Notes under the pieces: model-generated
Database searches by the model: none
The model's input: the letters and a program-made list of their open reading frames with translations, nothing else
Told to the model about the DNA's origin: nothing
Assembly: GCA_051252455.1 (NCBI GenBank)
Contig: JBPOFM010000010.1
Location: forward strand, 15,038-79,037
Length of the DNA stretch: 64,000 nucleotides
From: JBPOFM01 sp051252455
GTDB taxonomy: Bacteria > Bacteroidota > Bacteroidia > Flavobacteriales > Flavobacteriaceae
Reading direction: 5' to 3'
Program-made: the position numbers and the translations under genes
Shown: positions 42,939 to 52,651 of the stretch, one piece after another
Numbering within the stretch: the stretch's first letter is position 1
Layout of the letters: every line of letters begins with the position of its first letter

Positions 42939-43490
42939 AAGATCATCCAACAAATGTCTAACAGCATCACTATTCCAATCAGCTGCCCCAGATTTGTTAA
43001 TTGCTATTTTACCTTTTTTATCTAAAATATAAGTTTTAGGAATTGAATTCGTTTCAAAAATCTCTGGGTGTTTAGTCACAGATGAAAACACACCGAAATT
43101 ATAATTGCGTTTTTCCTTAAATTTAGAGATGGTTTCCTGATTTTCTTCTGAAACGAATAAAAATACAACGTCATCCTTATAATCTTGATATAATTTCTCC
43201 ATACTTGGCATTTCAGCGATACATGGTGGACACCAAGTTGCCCAAAAATTGATAAGCACCACTTTCCCTTTGGCCTCTTTGAAATTATAAGCCTGACCAT
43301 TTTCATCTATAAGACTCCAATTGTAATCTGAAACGACCTCTCGATCTTCATAGTCAATGACGGTAGGACTAAACAAAGCAAGTCCTTTATGTAACAATAT
43401 CTGAATAGGTTGTCGCGTCTGTGGAATAATCAATATCGCTACAAACACTAGAAAAATGATATTATTGCGATGTTTTTTGATAAACTTCAT
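42924..43490 (-). CDS. TlpA-like membrane-anchored thioredoxin
   Basis: 188 residues from the ATG at 43490 (MKFIKKHRNN); a longer frame would start inside the aconitase terminator. N-terminal anchor (about 9-28), then a thioredoxin fold with INFWATWCPPCIAEMPSMEKLY carrying the redox CxxC (WCPPC), and cis-Pro NSIPKTYILDKKG. Predicted periplasmic disulfide reductase, for example in cytochrome c maturation or stress defence. Confidence 0.9.
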   Translation of the reverse strand: MKFIKKHRNNIIFLVFVAILIIPQTRQPIQILLHKGLALFSPTVIDYEDREVVSDYNWSLIDENGQAYNFKEAKGKVVLINFWATWCPPCIAEMPSMEKLYQDYKDDVVFLFVSEENQETISKFKEKRNYNFGVFSSVTKHPEIFETNSIPKTYILDKKGKIAINKSGAADWNSDAVRHLLDDLLESK

Positions 43491-43503
43491 GTGGTACAAA
43501 TTA

Positions 43504-43538
43504 AAAAGCTTCTGATTCATACTAAATCAGAAGCTTTT
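43504..43538 (-). terminator. Terminator of the aconitase gene
   Basis: Perfect 14-bp stem AAAAGCTTCTGATT (43504-43517) with AATCAGAAGCTTTT (43525-43538), 7-base loop, T-rich on the minus side. It lies 20 bases past the aconitase stop. Confidence 0.88.
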
Positions 43539-43557
43539 ATTTTAAGGGTTATTTCAA

Positions 43558-45822
43558 TTAAGCCACATTCTCTTTTTTAATCAAGTTCAATGCAGAACCT
43601 TCATTATACCATTCAATCTGCGATTGGTTATAAGTATGATTTGTTTTGATCACATCTTTACTACCATCTGCATGGACGAATTCAATCATTAACGGTTTGT
43701 CTGGTGCAAATTGGTCCAAATCCAAGAAGTTGATGGTATCATCTTCCTGAATTAGGTCATAATCACTTTCATTAGCAAAAGTCAATCCCAGCATCCCTTG
43801 TTTTTTCAAATTTGTTTCGTGGATACGAGCGAATGATTTTACCAATACGGCTGCAACACCTAAAAATCTTGGTTCCATTGCTGCATGCTCCCGAGAAGAG
43901 CCTTCTCCGTAATTGTGATCCCCAACAACAATCGTTTTGATGCTTTCTGCTTTATAGGCTCTTGCTACATCAGGAACACCTCCATATTCACCAGTCAATT
44001 GATTTTTAACGAAATTGGTTTTCTTGTTGTAAGCATTGATGGCTCCAATCAACATATTGTTGGAAATATTATCTAAATGTCCTCTAAAACGCAACCATGG
44101 ACCAGCCATAGAAATGTGATCTGTTGTACATTTTCCAAAGGCTTTGATCAATAGTTTTGCGCCTTTAATGTTATTTCCAAGAGGTGTAAATGGTTCTAGC
44201 AACTGTAAACGTTCTGAAGTTGGACTTACGGATACATCTACTTTGCTTCCATCTTTCACTGGCTCCACGTAACCTGCATCTTCCACATCAAATCCTTTTG
44301 GAGGCAATTCAATCCCTTGTGGTGGATCTAATTTTACTTTTTCACCCTCCTCATTAATCAAATAATCATTCATTGGATCAAAATCCAGACGACCTGAAAT
44401 TGCGATGGCTGCAACCATTTCTGGTGAGCCCACAAAAGCATGTGTATTTGGATTTCCGTCTGCACGCTTGGAGAAGTTTCTATTAAATGAATGAACGATC
44501 GTGTTTTTTTCCTCACCTTTTAAATCACTCCTGTCCCACTGACCAATACATGGCCCACAAGCATTTGTAAATACCGTGGCATCCAAATCTTCAAATATTT
44601 TCAACAATCCGTCGCGTTCTGCTGTAAAACGGATTTGTTCAGATCCTGGATTGATTCCAAAATCTGCTTTTGATTTTATGTTTTTATCGACGGCCTGTTT
44701 TGCAATAGAAGCAGCACGTGTTAAGTCTTCATAGGAACTATTGGTACAAGAACCAATCAATCCCCAATCCACTTTAATAGGCCATCCCTTTTCCTTTGCA
44801 ATTGGTCCAAGTTGTCCAACTGGAGTTGCCAAATCCGGTGTAAATGGTCCATTTAAATGTGGACGCAACGTATCCAAATCGATTTCAATCACTTGATCAA
44901 AATGTTGTTCTGGATTTGCATAAACCTCTGGATCTCCTGTTAAATATTCACGGATTTTATTCGCTTCATCAGCAATGTCAGATCTATCGGTCGCTCTTAA
45001 GAAACGTTCCATAGAGTCATCATAACCAAAGGTTGACGTGGTCGCTCCAATTTCAGCTCCCATATTACAAATGGTTCCTTTTCCTGTACAAGATAAATTC
45101 TTTGCACCAGGTCCAAAATATTCAACGATTGCTCCGGTACCCCCTTTTACTGTCAAGATACCAGCAACTTTCAAGATCACATCTTTAGATGCTGTCCAGC
45201 CATTTAGGCTTCCTGTCAATTTGACACCGATGAGTTTTGGAAATTTCAATTCCCAAGCCATTCCTGCCATTACATCAACAGCATCAGCACCACCAACTCC
45301 GATAGCAACCATACCTAATCCACCAGCATTTACGGTGTGTGAATCGGTACCAATCATCATTCCTCCTGGAAATGCATAATTTTCCAATACTACTTGGTGA
45401 ATAATCCCAGCACCTGGTTTCCAAAATCCAATACCATATTTATTTGACACCGAAGCTAAAAAGTCAAAAACTTCATTACTGGTTTCATTGGCACGCTTTA
45501 AATCAGGAACCGCACCTTGTTTTGCTTGAATCAAGTGATCACAGTGAACTGTTGTAGGGACTGCAACTTTAGCTTTACCTGCTTGCATAAATTGCAACAA
45601 TGCCATTTGAGCAGTTGCATCTTGACAAGCAATACGATCTGGTGCAAAATCGACATAATCCTTTCCTCTTCTAAAAGCAGTTGTAGGATTGCCATCCCAA
45701 AGATGTGCGTAAAGAATTTTTTCAGAAAGAGTCAATGGTTTACCCACTATTCCACGCGCTTTGTCAACACGTTCAGGCATAGTTTTGTAAACTTTTTTTA
45801 TCATATCAATGTCAAATGCCAT
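43558..45822 (-). CDS. Aconitate hydratase
   Basis: 754 residues, the mitochondrial-type aconitase length. Isomerises citrate and isocitrate in the TCA cycle. Iron-sulfur ligands appear in GSCTNSSYEDL and TNACGPCIGQW; substrate residues in TIVVGDHNYGEGSSREHAAMEPRFLG (swivel domain) and GTDSHTVNAGGLG. A -7-like TAATTTTG lies 64-71 bases upstream. Housekeeping gene. Confidence 0.97.
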   Translation of the reverse strand: MAFDIDMIKKVYKTMPERVDKARGIVGKPLTLSEKILYAHLWDGNPTTAFRRGKDYVDFAPDRIACQDATAQMALLQFMQAGKAKVAVPTTVHCDHLIQAKQGAVPDLKRANETSNEVFDFLASVSNKYGIGFWKPGAGIIHQVVLENYAFPGGMMIGTDSHTVNAGGLGMVAIGVGGADAVDVMAGMAWELKFPKLIGVKLTGSLNGWTASKDVILKVAGILTVKGGTGAIVEYFGPGAKNLSCTGKGTICNMGAEIGATTSTFGYDDSMERFLRATDRSDIADEANKIREYLTGDPEVYANPEQHFDQVIEIDLDTLRPHLNGPFTPDLATPVGQLGPIAKEKGWPIKVDWGLIGSCTNSSYEDLTRAASIAKQAVDKNIKSKADFGINPGSEQIRFTAERDGLLKIFEDLDATVFTNACGPCIGQWDRSDLKGEEKNTIVHSFNRNFSKRADGNPNTHAFVGSPEMVAAIAISGRLDFDPMNDYLINEEGEKVKLDPPQGIELPPKGFDVEDAGYVEPVKDGSKVDVSVSPTSERLQLLEPFTPLGNNIKGAKLLIKAFGKCTTDHISMAGPWLRFRGHLDNISNNMLIGAINAYNKKTNFVKNQLTGEYGGVPDVARAYKAESIKTIVVGDHNYGEGSSREHAAMEPRFLGVAAVLVKSFARIHETNLKKQGMLGLTFANESDYDLIQEDDTINFLDLDQFAPDKPLMIEFVHADGSKDVIKTNHTYNQSQIEWYNEGSALNLIKKENVA

Positions 45823-45885
45823 ATATATTATTTTAAGGTTGTTATTACTTTATTTGGTTGTTTGAATTCCGAAGTCATCGGTTTG

Positions 45886-45893
45886 CAAAATTA
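45886..45893 (-). promoter_or_regulatory. -7 element of the aconitase promoter
   Basis: TAATTTTG on the minus strand, fitting TAnnTTTG. No good -33 element at the standard distance, so moderate support. Confidence 0.45.
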
Positions 45894-46028
45894 CAAAATT
45901 TAGAGGACATTCTAAAATATGTAACGAAATGCAATTATCTCTGAATATAAATCAATAAATCGATAAAATACCGATACATAGTTGCGTTATTGTTAAGTTT
46001 TTATTGCATAATATACTGATTTGGTAAT

Positions 46029-47171
46029 TTAGTCTTTGTTAAAAACAGTTTTGAAATAAGATTTTTCTCTTAAATCAGTCATTGGTTTTTCATATAAATT
46101 ATACAAAACATAGGATAAAATTAGAGTCAAAAGGAAATAGACCGTGATAAAAACAGCAATATCCAATCCCGCAAAATCTTCTGTTGGCATAGAATATTTC
46201 ATTAATTGCATAACAATCGAATAATGCAACACATACATTGCATAGGACAAAACACTAATATAAGTTATTGGTTTCAAAATCGCTGTTGGTGCTGTTTTTA
46301 ATGAACTCAATAATGGAAGCGTTAGACAAATACCGACCGATTTGATTATAAAATACCAGACATTCCAGAATTGTGGGTGTGTACCAATGAAAATTTGACT
46401 TCTCGGAATCAAAATATTCAAAGCCAATAGTGTAAAAATTCCAGTGAAGAAAGCGGGCAATCGAATGAGTCGCCAAGATTTAGGCTTCACGATGGAAATA
46501 TAAGCCGCCAATACTCCATAATAAATAGCATCAATCCTATAAATAACAATGCCTTTGACGTTCACGTTCCAGTGACGCATATCTCTTATGGTTTCAGTTT
46601 GATTGTAAACTAATTTAGAGATTAAAAAGGCGGTTATGATGAGCAGCGTTATACCTAAAAATAGTTTTGATTTCTGAATTTTAGTTTTAATAAATAAGGT
46701 AACATATAGAAGTAATGGTCCTAAAATATATGCAAATTCTTCAATTGACAAGCTCCAAGATTCAGGAAACAACCACGGCATTTCCGTTGAAAAATTATGA
46801 ATGAAAAAGAAATAGCGCCATACGTTTTCGGGTAATTGATTTCCTAAATATATCGCAATTATAAGATTGATGCTCAATGCCAAATAATAATTAGGCAAAG
46901 TTCGAAACCATCGTCTAATCCAAAAATAAAATACTTTGTTGAAGTTGAATCCATCTGAAAGATATATTCGATATAGAATTCTTCCGATCAAAAATCCGCT
47001 CAAAGCAAAGAAAATTTCAACCCCCATAACACCAGAAATACTTAAGATATCAGGAATGTATCCATTCGCATTTGGTGTGATCCATAAAATATGCGAGCAA
47101 ACAACCATCATTATAGCCACAGCGCGCATCAGGTCGAGACCAAAAATTCGTTTACTGTAGTCTATTTGCAT
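46029..47171 (-). CDS. Acyltransferase family 3 (OafA/YrhL-like) membrane protein
   Basis: 380 residues with about ten membrane helices. Family motifs: FGLDLMRAVAIMMVVCSHI (catalytic His in the first helix), GVEIFFALSGFLIGRILYR, FYFWIRRWFRTLPNYY and ESWSLSIEEFAYILGP. Such proteins O-acylate surface glycans or other envelope carbohydrates. Divergent from the 47211 gene across 39 bases. Confidence 0.92.
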   Translation of the reverse strand: MQIDYSKRIFGLDLMRAVAIMMVVCSHILWITPNANGYIPDILSISGVMGVEIFFALSGFLIGRILYRIYLSDGFNFNKVFYFWIRRWFRTLPNYYLALSINLIIAIYLGNQLPENVWRYFFFIHNFSTEMPWLFPESWSLSIEEFAYILGPLLLYVTLFIKTKIQKSKLFLGITLLIITAFLISKLVYNQTETIRDMRHWNVNVKGIVIYRIDAIYYGVLAAYISIVKPKSWRLIRLPAFFTGIFTLLALNILIPRSQIFIGTHPQFWNVWYFIIKSVGICLTLPLLSSLKTAPTAILKPITYISVLSYAMYVLHYSIVMQLMKYSMPTEDFAGLDIAVFITVYFLLTLILSYVLYNLYEKPMTDLREKSYFKTVFNKD

Positions 47172-47210
47172 AAAAAAGCGTTAATTTGTTAAGCAAGGAG
47201 GTAATCTTAA

Positions 47211-48356
47211 ATGAAGTCCAAAATACTAAAATATTCAGTCTTTTTATTGATAATAGCAATGATTGTTGGAGGAATCTACTATTTGAAACTTCCCAATCGA
47301 CACAAAGCCATTATCAAGACCAGTCTTTATCATAAATTGGGCTTTGTGGACGACTCTTGGAATATCAAAACCACCGATTCAACTATATCATTATTCTCCC
47401 CTACCTTCGTCATTGACAATATTTATACATCAATGGAAGGACCGAAGGCAGTCACGTTTTTTCAAATTGATTATACAAAGGAAGATTTAGTCTGGATCAC
47501 ATCTTTTGAAACCAAGGCCATGAGCACGAACGAGGTCGATCAATTATCCAACGATTATGTTTGCCATACAAATATCGATTTTTATGATGGCGAGCATTAT
47601 TCGCGTTGGAATATGAACGATCGTATTGGCGAACAATATCCAAGGCTGACATCCATGAGCAACGGCATTGAATCCTATTCGTTTCCGGAAGGATTTGGGT
47701 TTCCGGTTTTTACGAATGAAAATTTGTTTGTCGCAACGCAAACCTTGAATCATAATATAAAAGGTGATGCTTTTACGGTAAAACACGATGTGACTTTAGG
47801 CTACAAACAGCACGATCCAGATATGAAACCATTAACGAGTTGTACGGTATTTGTAATGTTACCTTATGACAACGAAAAGCCATTTCAAGGGCCAACCGAT
47901 GCTGATCCAAATATGTGCTTGCCTGTCGAGACCAAAAATCACAGCTATGTGGATGAAGAAGGTCATCATCTCTCTGGTCATTGGGTTATATTCAAAGGAA
48001 AGGAGACTTACAGTTACGATATTACAAAGCAACTAAAATTGAAAGACAGTACGACCATGCATCAAATCGCGACGCATCTGCATCCTTTTGCAGAGGAACT
48101 GGAATTTAGAGATAAAACTAAAGACACGACATTGTTTGTTTCTAAAGCGGAAAATTATAAAGATAAAATCGGTTTAAAAAATGTGACTTATTTTTCTAGT
48201 ACAGAAGGAATTATGCTCTATCCAGACCATCATTATGAATTGGTTTTAAGAACGAATAATACAACAGACACCAATCAAGATATGATGGCGAGTATGTTTG
48301 TGTTTTTGTATGACAAAGAAATGGCGGAGAAGTTGAAAGTTTATAGTGAAAAATGA
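47211..48356 (+). CDS. Protein resembling copper type II (PHM/DBH-like) monooxygenases
   Basis: 381 residues, one N-terminal helix (about 7-25), rest outside the cytoplasm. The C-terminal half resembles the PHM/DBH catalytic core: ENLFVATQTLNHNI (family yLVxQxHY), IATHLHPFAEELEFRD (His-x-His as in the CuM site), and YELVLRTNNTT...NQDMMASMFVFLYDKE (family GDxLxxxCxYNxT...DEMCxxYxxY, with a Met ligand). Early CHTNIDFYDGEHYSRW and GFGFPVF fit a first domain. The next gene encodes a SCO copper chaperone, which strengthens a copper role. Distant similarity only; substrate unknown. Confidence 0.55.
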   Translation: MKSKILKYSVFLLIIAMIVGGIYYLKLPNRHKAIIKTSLYHKLGFVDDSWNIKTTDSTISLFSPTFVIDNIYTSMEGPKAVTFFQIDYTKEDLVWITSFETKAMSTNEVDQLSNDYVCHTNIDFYDGEHYSRWNMNDRIGEQYPRLTSMSNGIESYSFPEGFGFPVFTNENLFVATQTLNHNIKGDAFTVKHDVTLGYKQHDPDMKPLTSCTVFVMLPYDNEKPFQGPTDADPNMCLPVETKNHSYVDEEGHHLSGHWVIFKGKETYSYDITKQLKLKDSTTMHQIATHLHPFAEELEFRDKTKDTTLFVSKAENYKDKIGLKNVTYFSSTEGIMLYPDHHYELVLRTNNTTDTNQDMMASMFVFLYDKEMAEKLKVYSEK

Positions 48357-48987
48357 CATAAGACAGCTTCGCTTCAAGACTAATGCTAATAAGTTGAGAT
48401 TTTTAAAATTACTATTGTTTCTTATTTTTTTTGGATGTCATTCAGATTCCAAGGAATTGCCTGTGTTAAGCTATAAAATCAATCATGACGGAGAAAAGGT
48501 CAATTATACCGTAACTTATGACAATTTCACCAATCAGCTAGGTCAGCCATTTTCTACTAGAAACATTCAAAATAAAGTTGTGATCGCCAACTTTTTCTTC
48601 ACCCGGTGTCCAAGCATTTGTCCACCAATGCGAACAGAATTTATTAAGATTGCCGAATCTTTCCAAAGCGAAGATGATTTTATGATTGTTTCACATACGA
48701 TTGATCCAAAGAATGATACGATAGAAGTGTTGAAAAATTATGCTGCTGCAACAGAAATTCCTTTGGAAAAATGGCAATTTGTTCGTGCATCAGATGAGCA
48801 CACAAAAGATCAGGCTAAACAATACATGACTAATTTTAAGCCAAACGAGAATGGCACAGATTTTTACCATAGTAGTTATGTGGCTTTGGTGGATAAAAAT
48901 CAGCAAATTCGCGGATTTTATAATATTTTGGTTAATGTAGAAGTGGAGCGGTTGAAAGAGGATATCAATTTTTTGCTACATCATTAG
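48346..48987 (+). CDS. SCO1/SenC-family copper chaperone
   Basis: 213 residues if started at the GTG 48346, which overlaps the previous gene by 11 bases; a TTG at 48394 would give a more typical lipoprotein signal. Lipobox LIFFGC; thioredoxin fold with copper-binding FFFTRCPSICPPMRTEF (CxxxC), SHTIDPKNDT and HSSYVALVDKNQQIRGFY containing the third ligand His. Delivers copper to an extracytoplasmic enzyme, classically cytochrome oxidase, here possibly the upstream PHM-like protein. Confidence 0.9.
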   Translation: MKNDIRQLRFKTNANKLRFLKLLLFLIFFGCHSDSKELPVLSYKINHDGEKVNYTVTYDNFTNQLGQPFSTRNIQNKVVIANFFFTRCPSICPPMRTEFIKIAESFQSEDDFMIVSHTIDPKNDTIEVLKNYAAATEIPLEKWQFVRASDEHTKDQAKQYMTNFKPNENGTDFYHSSYVALVDKNQQIRGFYNILVNVEVERLKEDINFLLHH

Positions 48988-49044
48988 TTCAATGTGTTTT
49001 TAAAAGTTGTATACTTGAGTAGTTAATGTTCTAAATAATCAATA

Positions 49045-50040
49045 ATGAAAAAAATAGTTTTTCTTGCTTTTGCATTAATCACATCGGCACTTATCAATGC
49101 GCAAGTTAGTGTTGGTCGTACTGTTTCTCCTACCAATTTGTATATAAATGAAATAAAAGAAGAGCATTTTGATGGACTTGAGAAAAGCACGTTCTTTTTT
49201 GTGATTCCGGAATCCTTATCTTTTGATGATACAAAAAATGAGATTTCTAAAGTTTGGACCTACTCCAAAATTGAATTTGTGCCTGAAAAAGATTATAAAA
49301 AGGAGGACTATTTCAAACCTTATCAGTCAATCATTATACCTCATAGTGAGGTTTATACCTTGAAAAAAGGAATTTCTAAAATGGATTCAAGAGTGGTTAA
49401 TGAATGGTATGCCTTCAGATTTCAAATGATTTCTTATTTAGATTCAGAAATTGAAAAGGATGGTGATTTATCTATCACAACCATACATCCAGCAGAGATA
49501 TTCTTTACACAAAGTATTCGTCATCGCTACGAAATGACGCCTCTTTACAAAGAAAAGAAAGTTGCCGATGTTGCAGATGAGCCAGATTTCTATAATTTCC
49601 AATTAGGCTATATAAAAAATTATATTCAAATTCTCAATAAAGCTTTGACCGAAAGAAAGCATATCGATTTAAGAGATAAATTTATTAATGCAGAAAAAAT
49701 CAAACTCCTAAAAGATCAGACACTTTATGCACCCGAATGGTTATTAAAAAGAGCAAGTGCATTTACTGGAAGGCTTTCAAAAATTGAAAAACCAGATGAA
49801 TTGTTTGAAAAATATAAGTACACCTATGAGTTACTGAATTATGATGCACTGAATTCCAAAATTCTATCTGGAGATGATTTTTACTACTTAATGAACACAC
49901 AATTTAATGAACATCAAATTCTTTCTATTATAAATAGCTTAACTGGAGACATCATTTATTCATTCGAAGATAAATCATATAATGTTTCAAGTAAAGACAT
50001 TAAAAACATCAATGAAGCAATTGAAAAAAATAGTGATTAA
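49045..50040 (+). CDS. Exported protein of unknown function
   Basis: 331 residues, no family recognised. Clear Sec signal (MKKIVFLAFALITSALINAQ). Beta-rich first half (KSTFFFVIPESLSFDDTKNEISKVWTYSKIEFV, SIIIPHSEVYTLKK) and mostly helical second half with IKNYIQILNKALTERKHIDLRDKF and LYAPEWLLKRASAF. No lipobox, no repeats. Convergent with the GldL-like gene, gap of 3 bases. Confidence 0.75.
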   Translation: MKKIVFLAFALITSALINAQVSVGRTVSPTNLYINEIKEEHFDGLEKSTFFFVIPESLSFDDTKNEISKVWTYSKIEFVPEKDYKKEDYFKPYQSIIIPHSEVYTLKKGISKMDSRVVNEWYAFRFQMISYLDSEIEKDGDLSITTIHPAEIFFTQSIRHRYEMTPLYKEKKVADVADEPDFYNFQLGYIKNYIQILNKALTERKHIDLRDKFINAEKIKLLKDQTLYAPEWLLKRASAFTGRLSKIEKPDELFEKYKYTYELLNYDALNSKILSGDDFYYLMNTQFNEHQILSIINSLTGDIIYSFEDKSYNVSSKDIKNINEAIEKNSD

Positions 50041-50043
50041 CTC

Positions 50044-50238
50044 CTAATTCCCTTTTCTATAGATTTGAATGAGTTTTATAATTCCTAAAACGATTCCAAG
50101 AACCATTAATCCTGCACCTAATGTAAAGACTTCCGCAGAAAATCGCCAATGCATTATTTTGAATAAAGTTCCGATGATTGCAATTGCAAAACCAGATAAC
50201 GAGACAATAAGAGAAATTAAGAAGGATCTAAACCTCAT
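50044..50238 (-). CDS. Small GldL-like two-helix membrane protein
   Basis: 64 residues, two membrane helices (about 5-27 and 37-58). The segment IGTLFKIMHWRFSAEVFTLGAGLMVLGI resembles the GldL N-terminus (xLFKIMHWPGAxxMLxxGL), but the protein has none of GldL's C-terminal part. It starts immediately after the MoxR stop and ends the operon. May be a membrane component related to the gliding/T9SS motor helices, or simply share that motif. Confidence 0.7.
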   Translation of the reverse strand: MRFRSFLISLIVSLSGFAIAIIGTLFKIMHWRFSAEVFTLGAGLMVLGIVLGIIKLIQIYRKGN

Positions 50239-51192
50239 CTAGAACAAGCTCTTAATGATCTGCTCATCTGAAACACCTTCTGCTTCTGCCTTGTAGTTTT
50301 TAATGATTCTATGACGAAGAATACCACTTGCTACAGCTTGAACGTTTTCAATATCTGGTGAAAACTTACCATTAATTGCAGCATGTGTTTTTGCGGCAAG
50401 AATTAAGTTTTGTGAAGCTCTTGGTCCTGCTCCCCAATCGACGAATTCTTTGACCAATTCGGATGCAGACGTACTGTTAGGTCTAGTTTTGCCCACCATA
50501 GCAACTGCATATTCAATCACATTATCCGCTACAGGAATACGACGAATCAAATTTTGAAAGTCAATTATTTCTTGAGAAGAAAATAATGGATTGACCGTTG
50601 CCTTGATATCCGTAGTTGTTGATTTGACCACTTGAACTTCTTCAGCAAATGATGGATATTCAAGATTAATGGCGAACATAAAACGGTCCAATTGTGCTTC
50701 TGGCAAGGGATAGGTTCCCTCCTGCTCAATTGGGTTTTGGGTAGCCAATACAAAATAAGGCAGACTCAACTGATAGTTATGCCCTGCTACTGTTACCGAA
50801 CGTTCTTGCATGGCTTCCAATAAGGCAGCTTGTGTTTTAGGCGGTGTTCTGTTGATTTCGTCGGCAAGGATAATATTAGCGAAAATAGGTCCTTTGATAA
50901 ACTTAAAGTGTCTGTTCTCATCCAGAATCTCGCTTCCAAGTATGTCACTTGGCATCAAATCTGGTGTGAATTGAATCCGTTTGAAATCCAAACCCAATGC
51001 TTGGGCAATGGTATTGACCATCAATGTTTTTGCAAGTCCTGGAACGCCGATCAATAAAGCATGACCTCCAGAAAAAATAGAAATAAGAATCTGATTGACC
51101 ACTTCGTCCTGTCCAACGATAACTTTGGCTACTTCGGATTTTAGTGCTTTATATTTTTTAACAAACTGTTCTACAGCTGCAACATCAGACAT
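50239..51192 (-). CDS. MoxR-type AAA+ ATPase
   Basis: 317 residues. Walker A GVPGLAKTLM, Walker B with IILADEINRTPPKTQAALLEAMQE, sensor region FVLATQNPIEQEGTYPLPEAQLDRF, and arginine-containing RRIPVAD. MoxR ATPases act as chaperones for metalloprotein or envelope complex maturation, often with von Willebrand partners (none adjoins here). Follows the SurA-like gene by 7 bases. Confidence 0.95.
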   Translation of the reverse strand: MSDVAAVEQFVKKYKALKSEVAKVIVGQDEVVNQILISIFSGGHALLIGVPGLAKTLMVNTIAQALGLDFKRIQFTPDLMPSDILGSEILDENRHFKFIKGPIFANIILADEINRTPPKTQAALLEAMQERSVTVAGHNYQLSLPYFVLATQNPIEQEGTYPLPEAQLDRFMFAINLEYPSFAEEVQVVKSTTTDIKATVNPLFSSQEIIDFQNLIRRIPVADNVIEYAVAMVGKTRPNSTSASELVKEFVDWGAGPRASQNLILAAKTHAAINGKFSPDIENVQAVASGILRHRIIKNYKAEAEGVSDEQIIKSLF

Positions 51193-51199
51193 AGGATTC

Positions 51200-52651
51200 T
51201 TATTTTTTTAACCAGTTACTTTCAAACTCACAATCGCGATTTTCACCATTGATATTTATATAGGTATCCTTGATTTTCTCTTCTTGCCACTTACCAATTT
51301 CCTTAAACTGCTTATCTTGAACCGTTAAGTTCTTAATTTTTAAATAGTCTTTTGCAAAATCCGCTTCGTGTTCATCAATTCTATCTGTGACAGTCACAAT
51401 TTTAAACTTAATTCTGTTCACTCGATCTTCGTCTTGAAGCACTAAACTGACTTCGTTATCTTTCAAATTTTGAATTTGCGCGTAGGTTTCAGGGTCCATC
51501 TTCGTCAACTCAAAACTATAATCTTGGGTTTGAGGATTGATCAACTGACCACCATCTTGCCTTGTTTCCTTTTCATCACTCATTTCTCTTGCAGCATCAG
51601 CAAATTTTATTTCATCTCTGACAATGCGTGCACGAATCGTATCAATTTTGGTTTTAGCTTCCTTGATAGCCGCTTCTGTCACCTCTGGACGGATCAAGAT
51701 ATGGCGTACATCATATTCTTGACCTCTGATTTTTTCTAACCAAATAATATGATAACCAAATTCAGATTCAAAAGGTTCGGAAATCTCGCCTTCTTCAAGT
51801 GAAAATGCGACATCACGAAATTCTTTTACCATCTGTGGACGACTACGATTCATAGGAGGTAATTTTCCACCCGTTCTTCTTGATCCCATATCATCGGAAT
51901 AGAACGTCGCTTTGGTTGTAAAACTCGCGCCATTTTCGATAATATCTGCCTTGAATTCTTTTAATTTATTGATGGCATTTTGTTTCTCTACGTCTGATAT
52001 TCTTGGGATGATCACAATTTGCGCTACTTTCAGTTCAGTTCCAAAAATAGGACGCTCATCTTTCGGGATGCTGTTATAATATTCGCGTACTTCTTCTGGA
52101 GTCACCTCAATATCCTCAACAATCTTACGTTGCATTTCAAAAGCTAATTGTTGTTGTTTGTTGATTTCAAACATTTCGTCCCTTAAGGCCTGCTCTGAAT
52201 CCTTGTTGTAAAACTTCAACAATTCTTCCATAGAACCAGTTTCCTCCATAAAGGCACTTATTTGTTGGTCAATGCTAGAGCGAATTTCGAGTTCTTTGAT
52301 GACAATGCTATCTTGAATGGCACTATGAGCATATAATTTGTCTTCCAATAACTTTCCAAATAATTGGCAACGTGTAATGTCTGCTGTAGACACACCCCGC
52401 GCTTGAAGTTGAAGATATTCTTTATCAATATCCGAATCCAAAACGATATAATCACCCACAACAGCAACTACACCATCAACCTTTACACGTTCATTACTTG
52501 ACCTTACAGTATCTATTGCAGCTGTCTTTTCGACTACTTCGTCTTCAATAATTTCTTGTGCGAAAGTCATTGAACAGCTCATAAGAGCCAAAATGGTGAG
52601 CGTAAACTTATTGCTTATTATAAATTTCAAATTGATCGTTTTTAATGGCAT
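51200..52651 (-). CDS. SurA-like periplasmic peptidyl-prolyl isomerase
   Basis: 483 residues from the ATG at 52651, the start preferred because it precedes a good signal peptide (FTLTILALMSCSMTFAQE); it overlaps the previous gene by 44 bases. SurA N domain (VDGVVAVVGDYIVLDSDIDKEYLQLQARG), then two PpiC parvulin domains, with IVIIPRISDVEKQNAINKLKE and the conserved DDMGSRRTGGKL and FESEFGYHIIWLEKIRGQEYDVRHIL. Folds outer-membrane proteins. Confidence 0.92.
   Translation of the reverse strand: MPLKTINLKFIISNKFTLTILALMSCSMTFAQEIIEDEVVEKTAAIDTVRSSNERVKVDGVVAVVGDYIVLDSDIDKEYLQLQARGVSTADITRCQLFGKLLEDKLYAHSAIQDSIVIKELEIRSSIDQQISAFMEETGSMEELLKFYNKDSEQALRDEMFEINKQQQLAFEMQRKIVEDIEVTPEEVREYYNSIPKDERPIFGTELKVAQIVIIPRISDVEKQNAINKLKEFKADIIENGASFTTKATFYSDDMGSRRTGGKLPPMNRSRPQMVKEFRDVAFSLEEGEISEPFESEFGYHIIWLEKIRGQEYDVRHILIRPEVTEAAIKEAKTKIDTIRARIVRDEIKFADAAREMSDEKETRQDGGQLINPQTQDYSFELTKMDPETYAQIQNLKDNEVSLVLQDEDRVNRIKFKIVTVTDRIDEHEADFAKDYLKIKNLTVQDKQFKEIGKWQEEKIKDTYININGENRDCEFESNWLKK

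Noticed and set aside
43885..45903. Several plus-strand frames opposite aconitase
   Set aside because: Aconitase is unmistakable on the other strand; the frames are antisense shadows.
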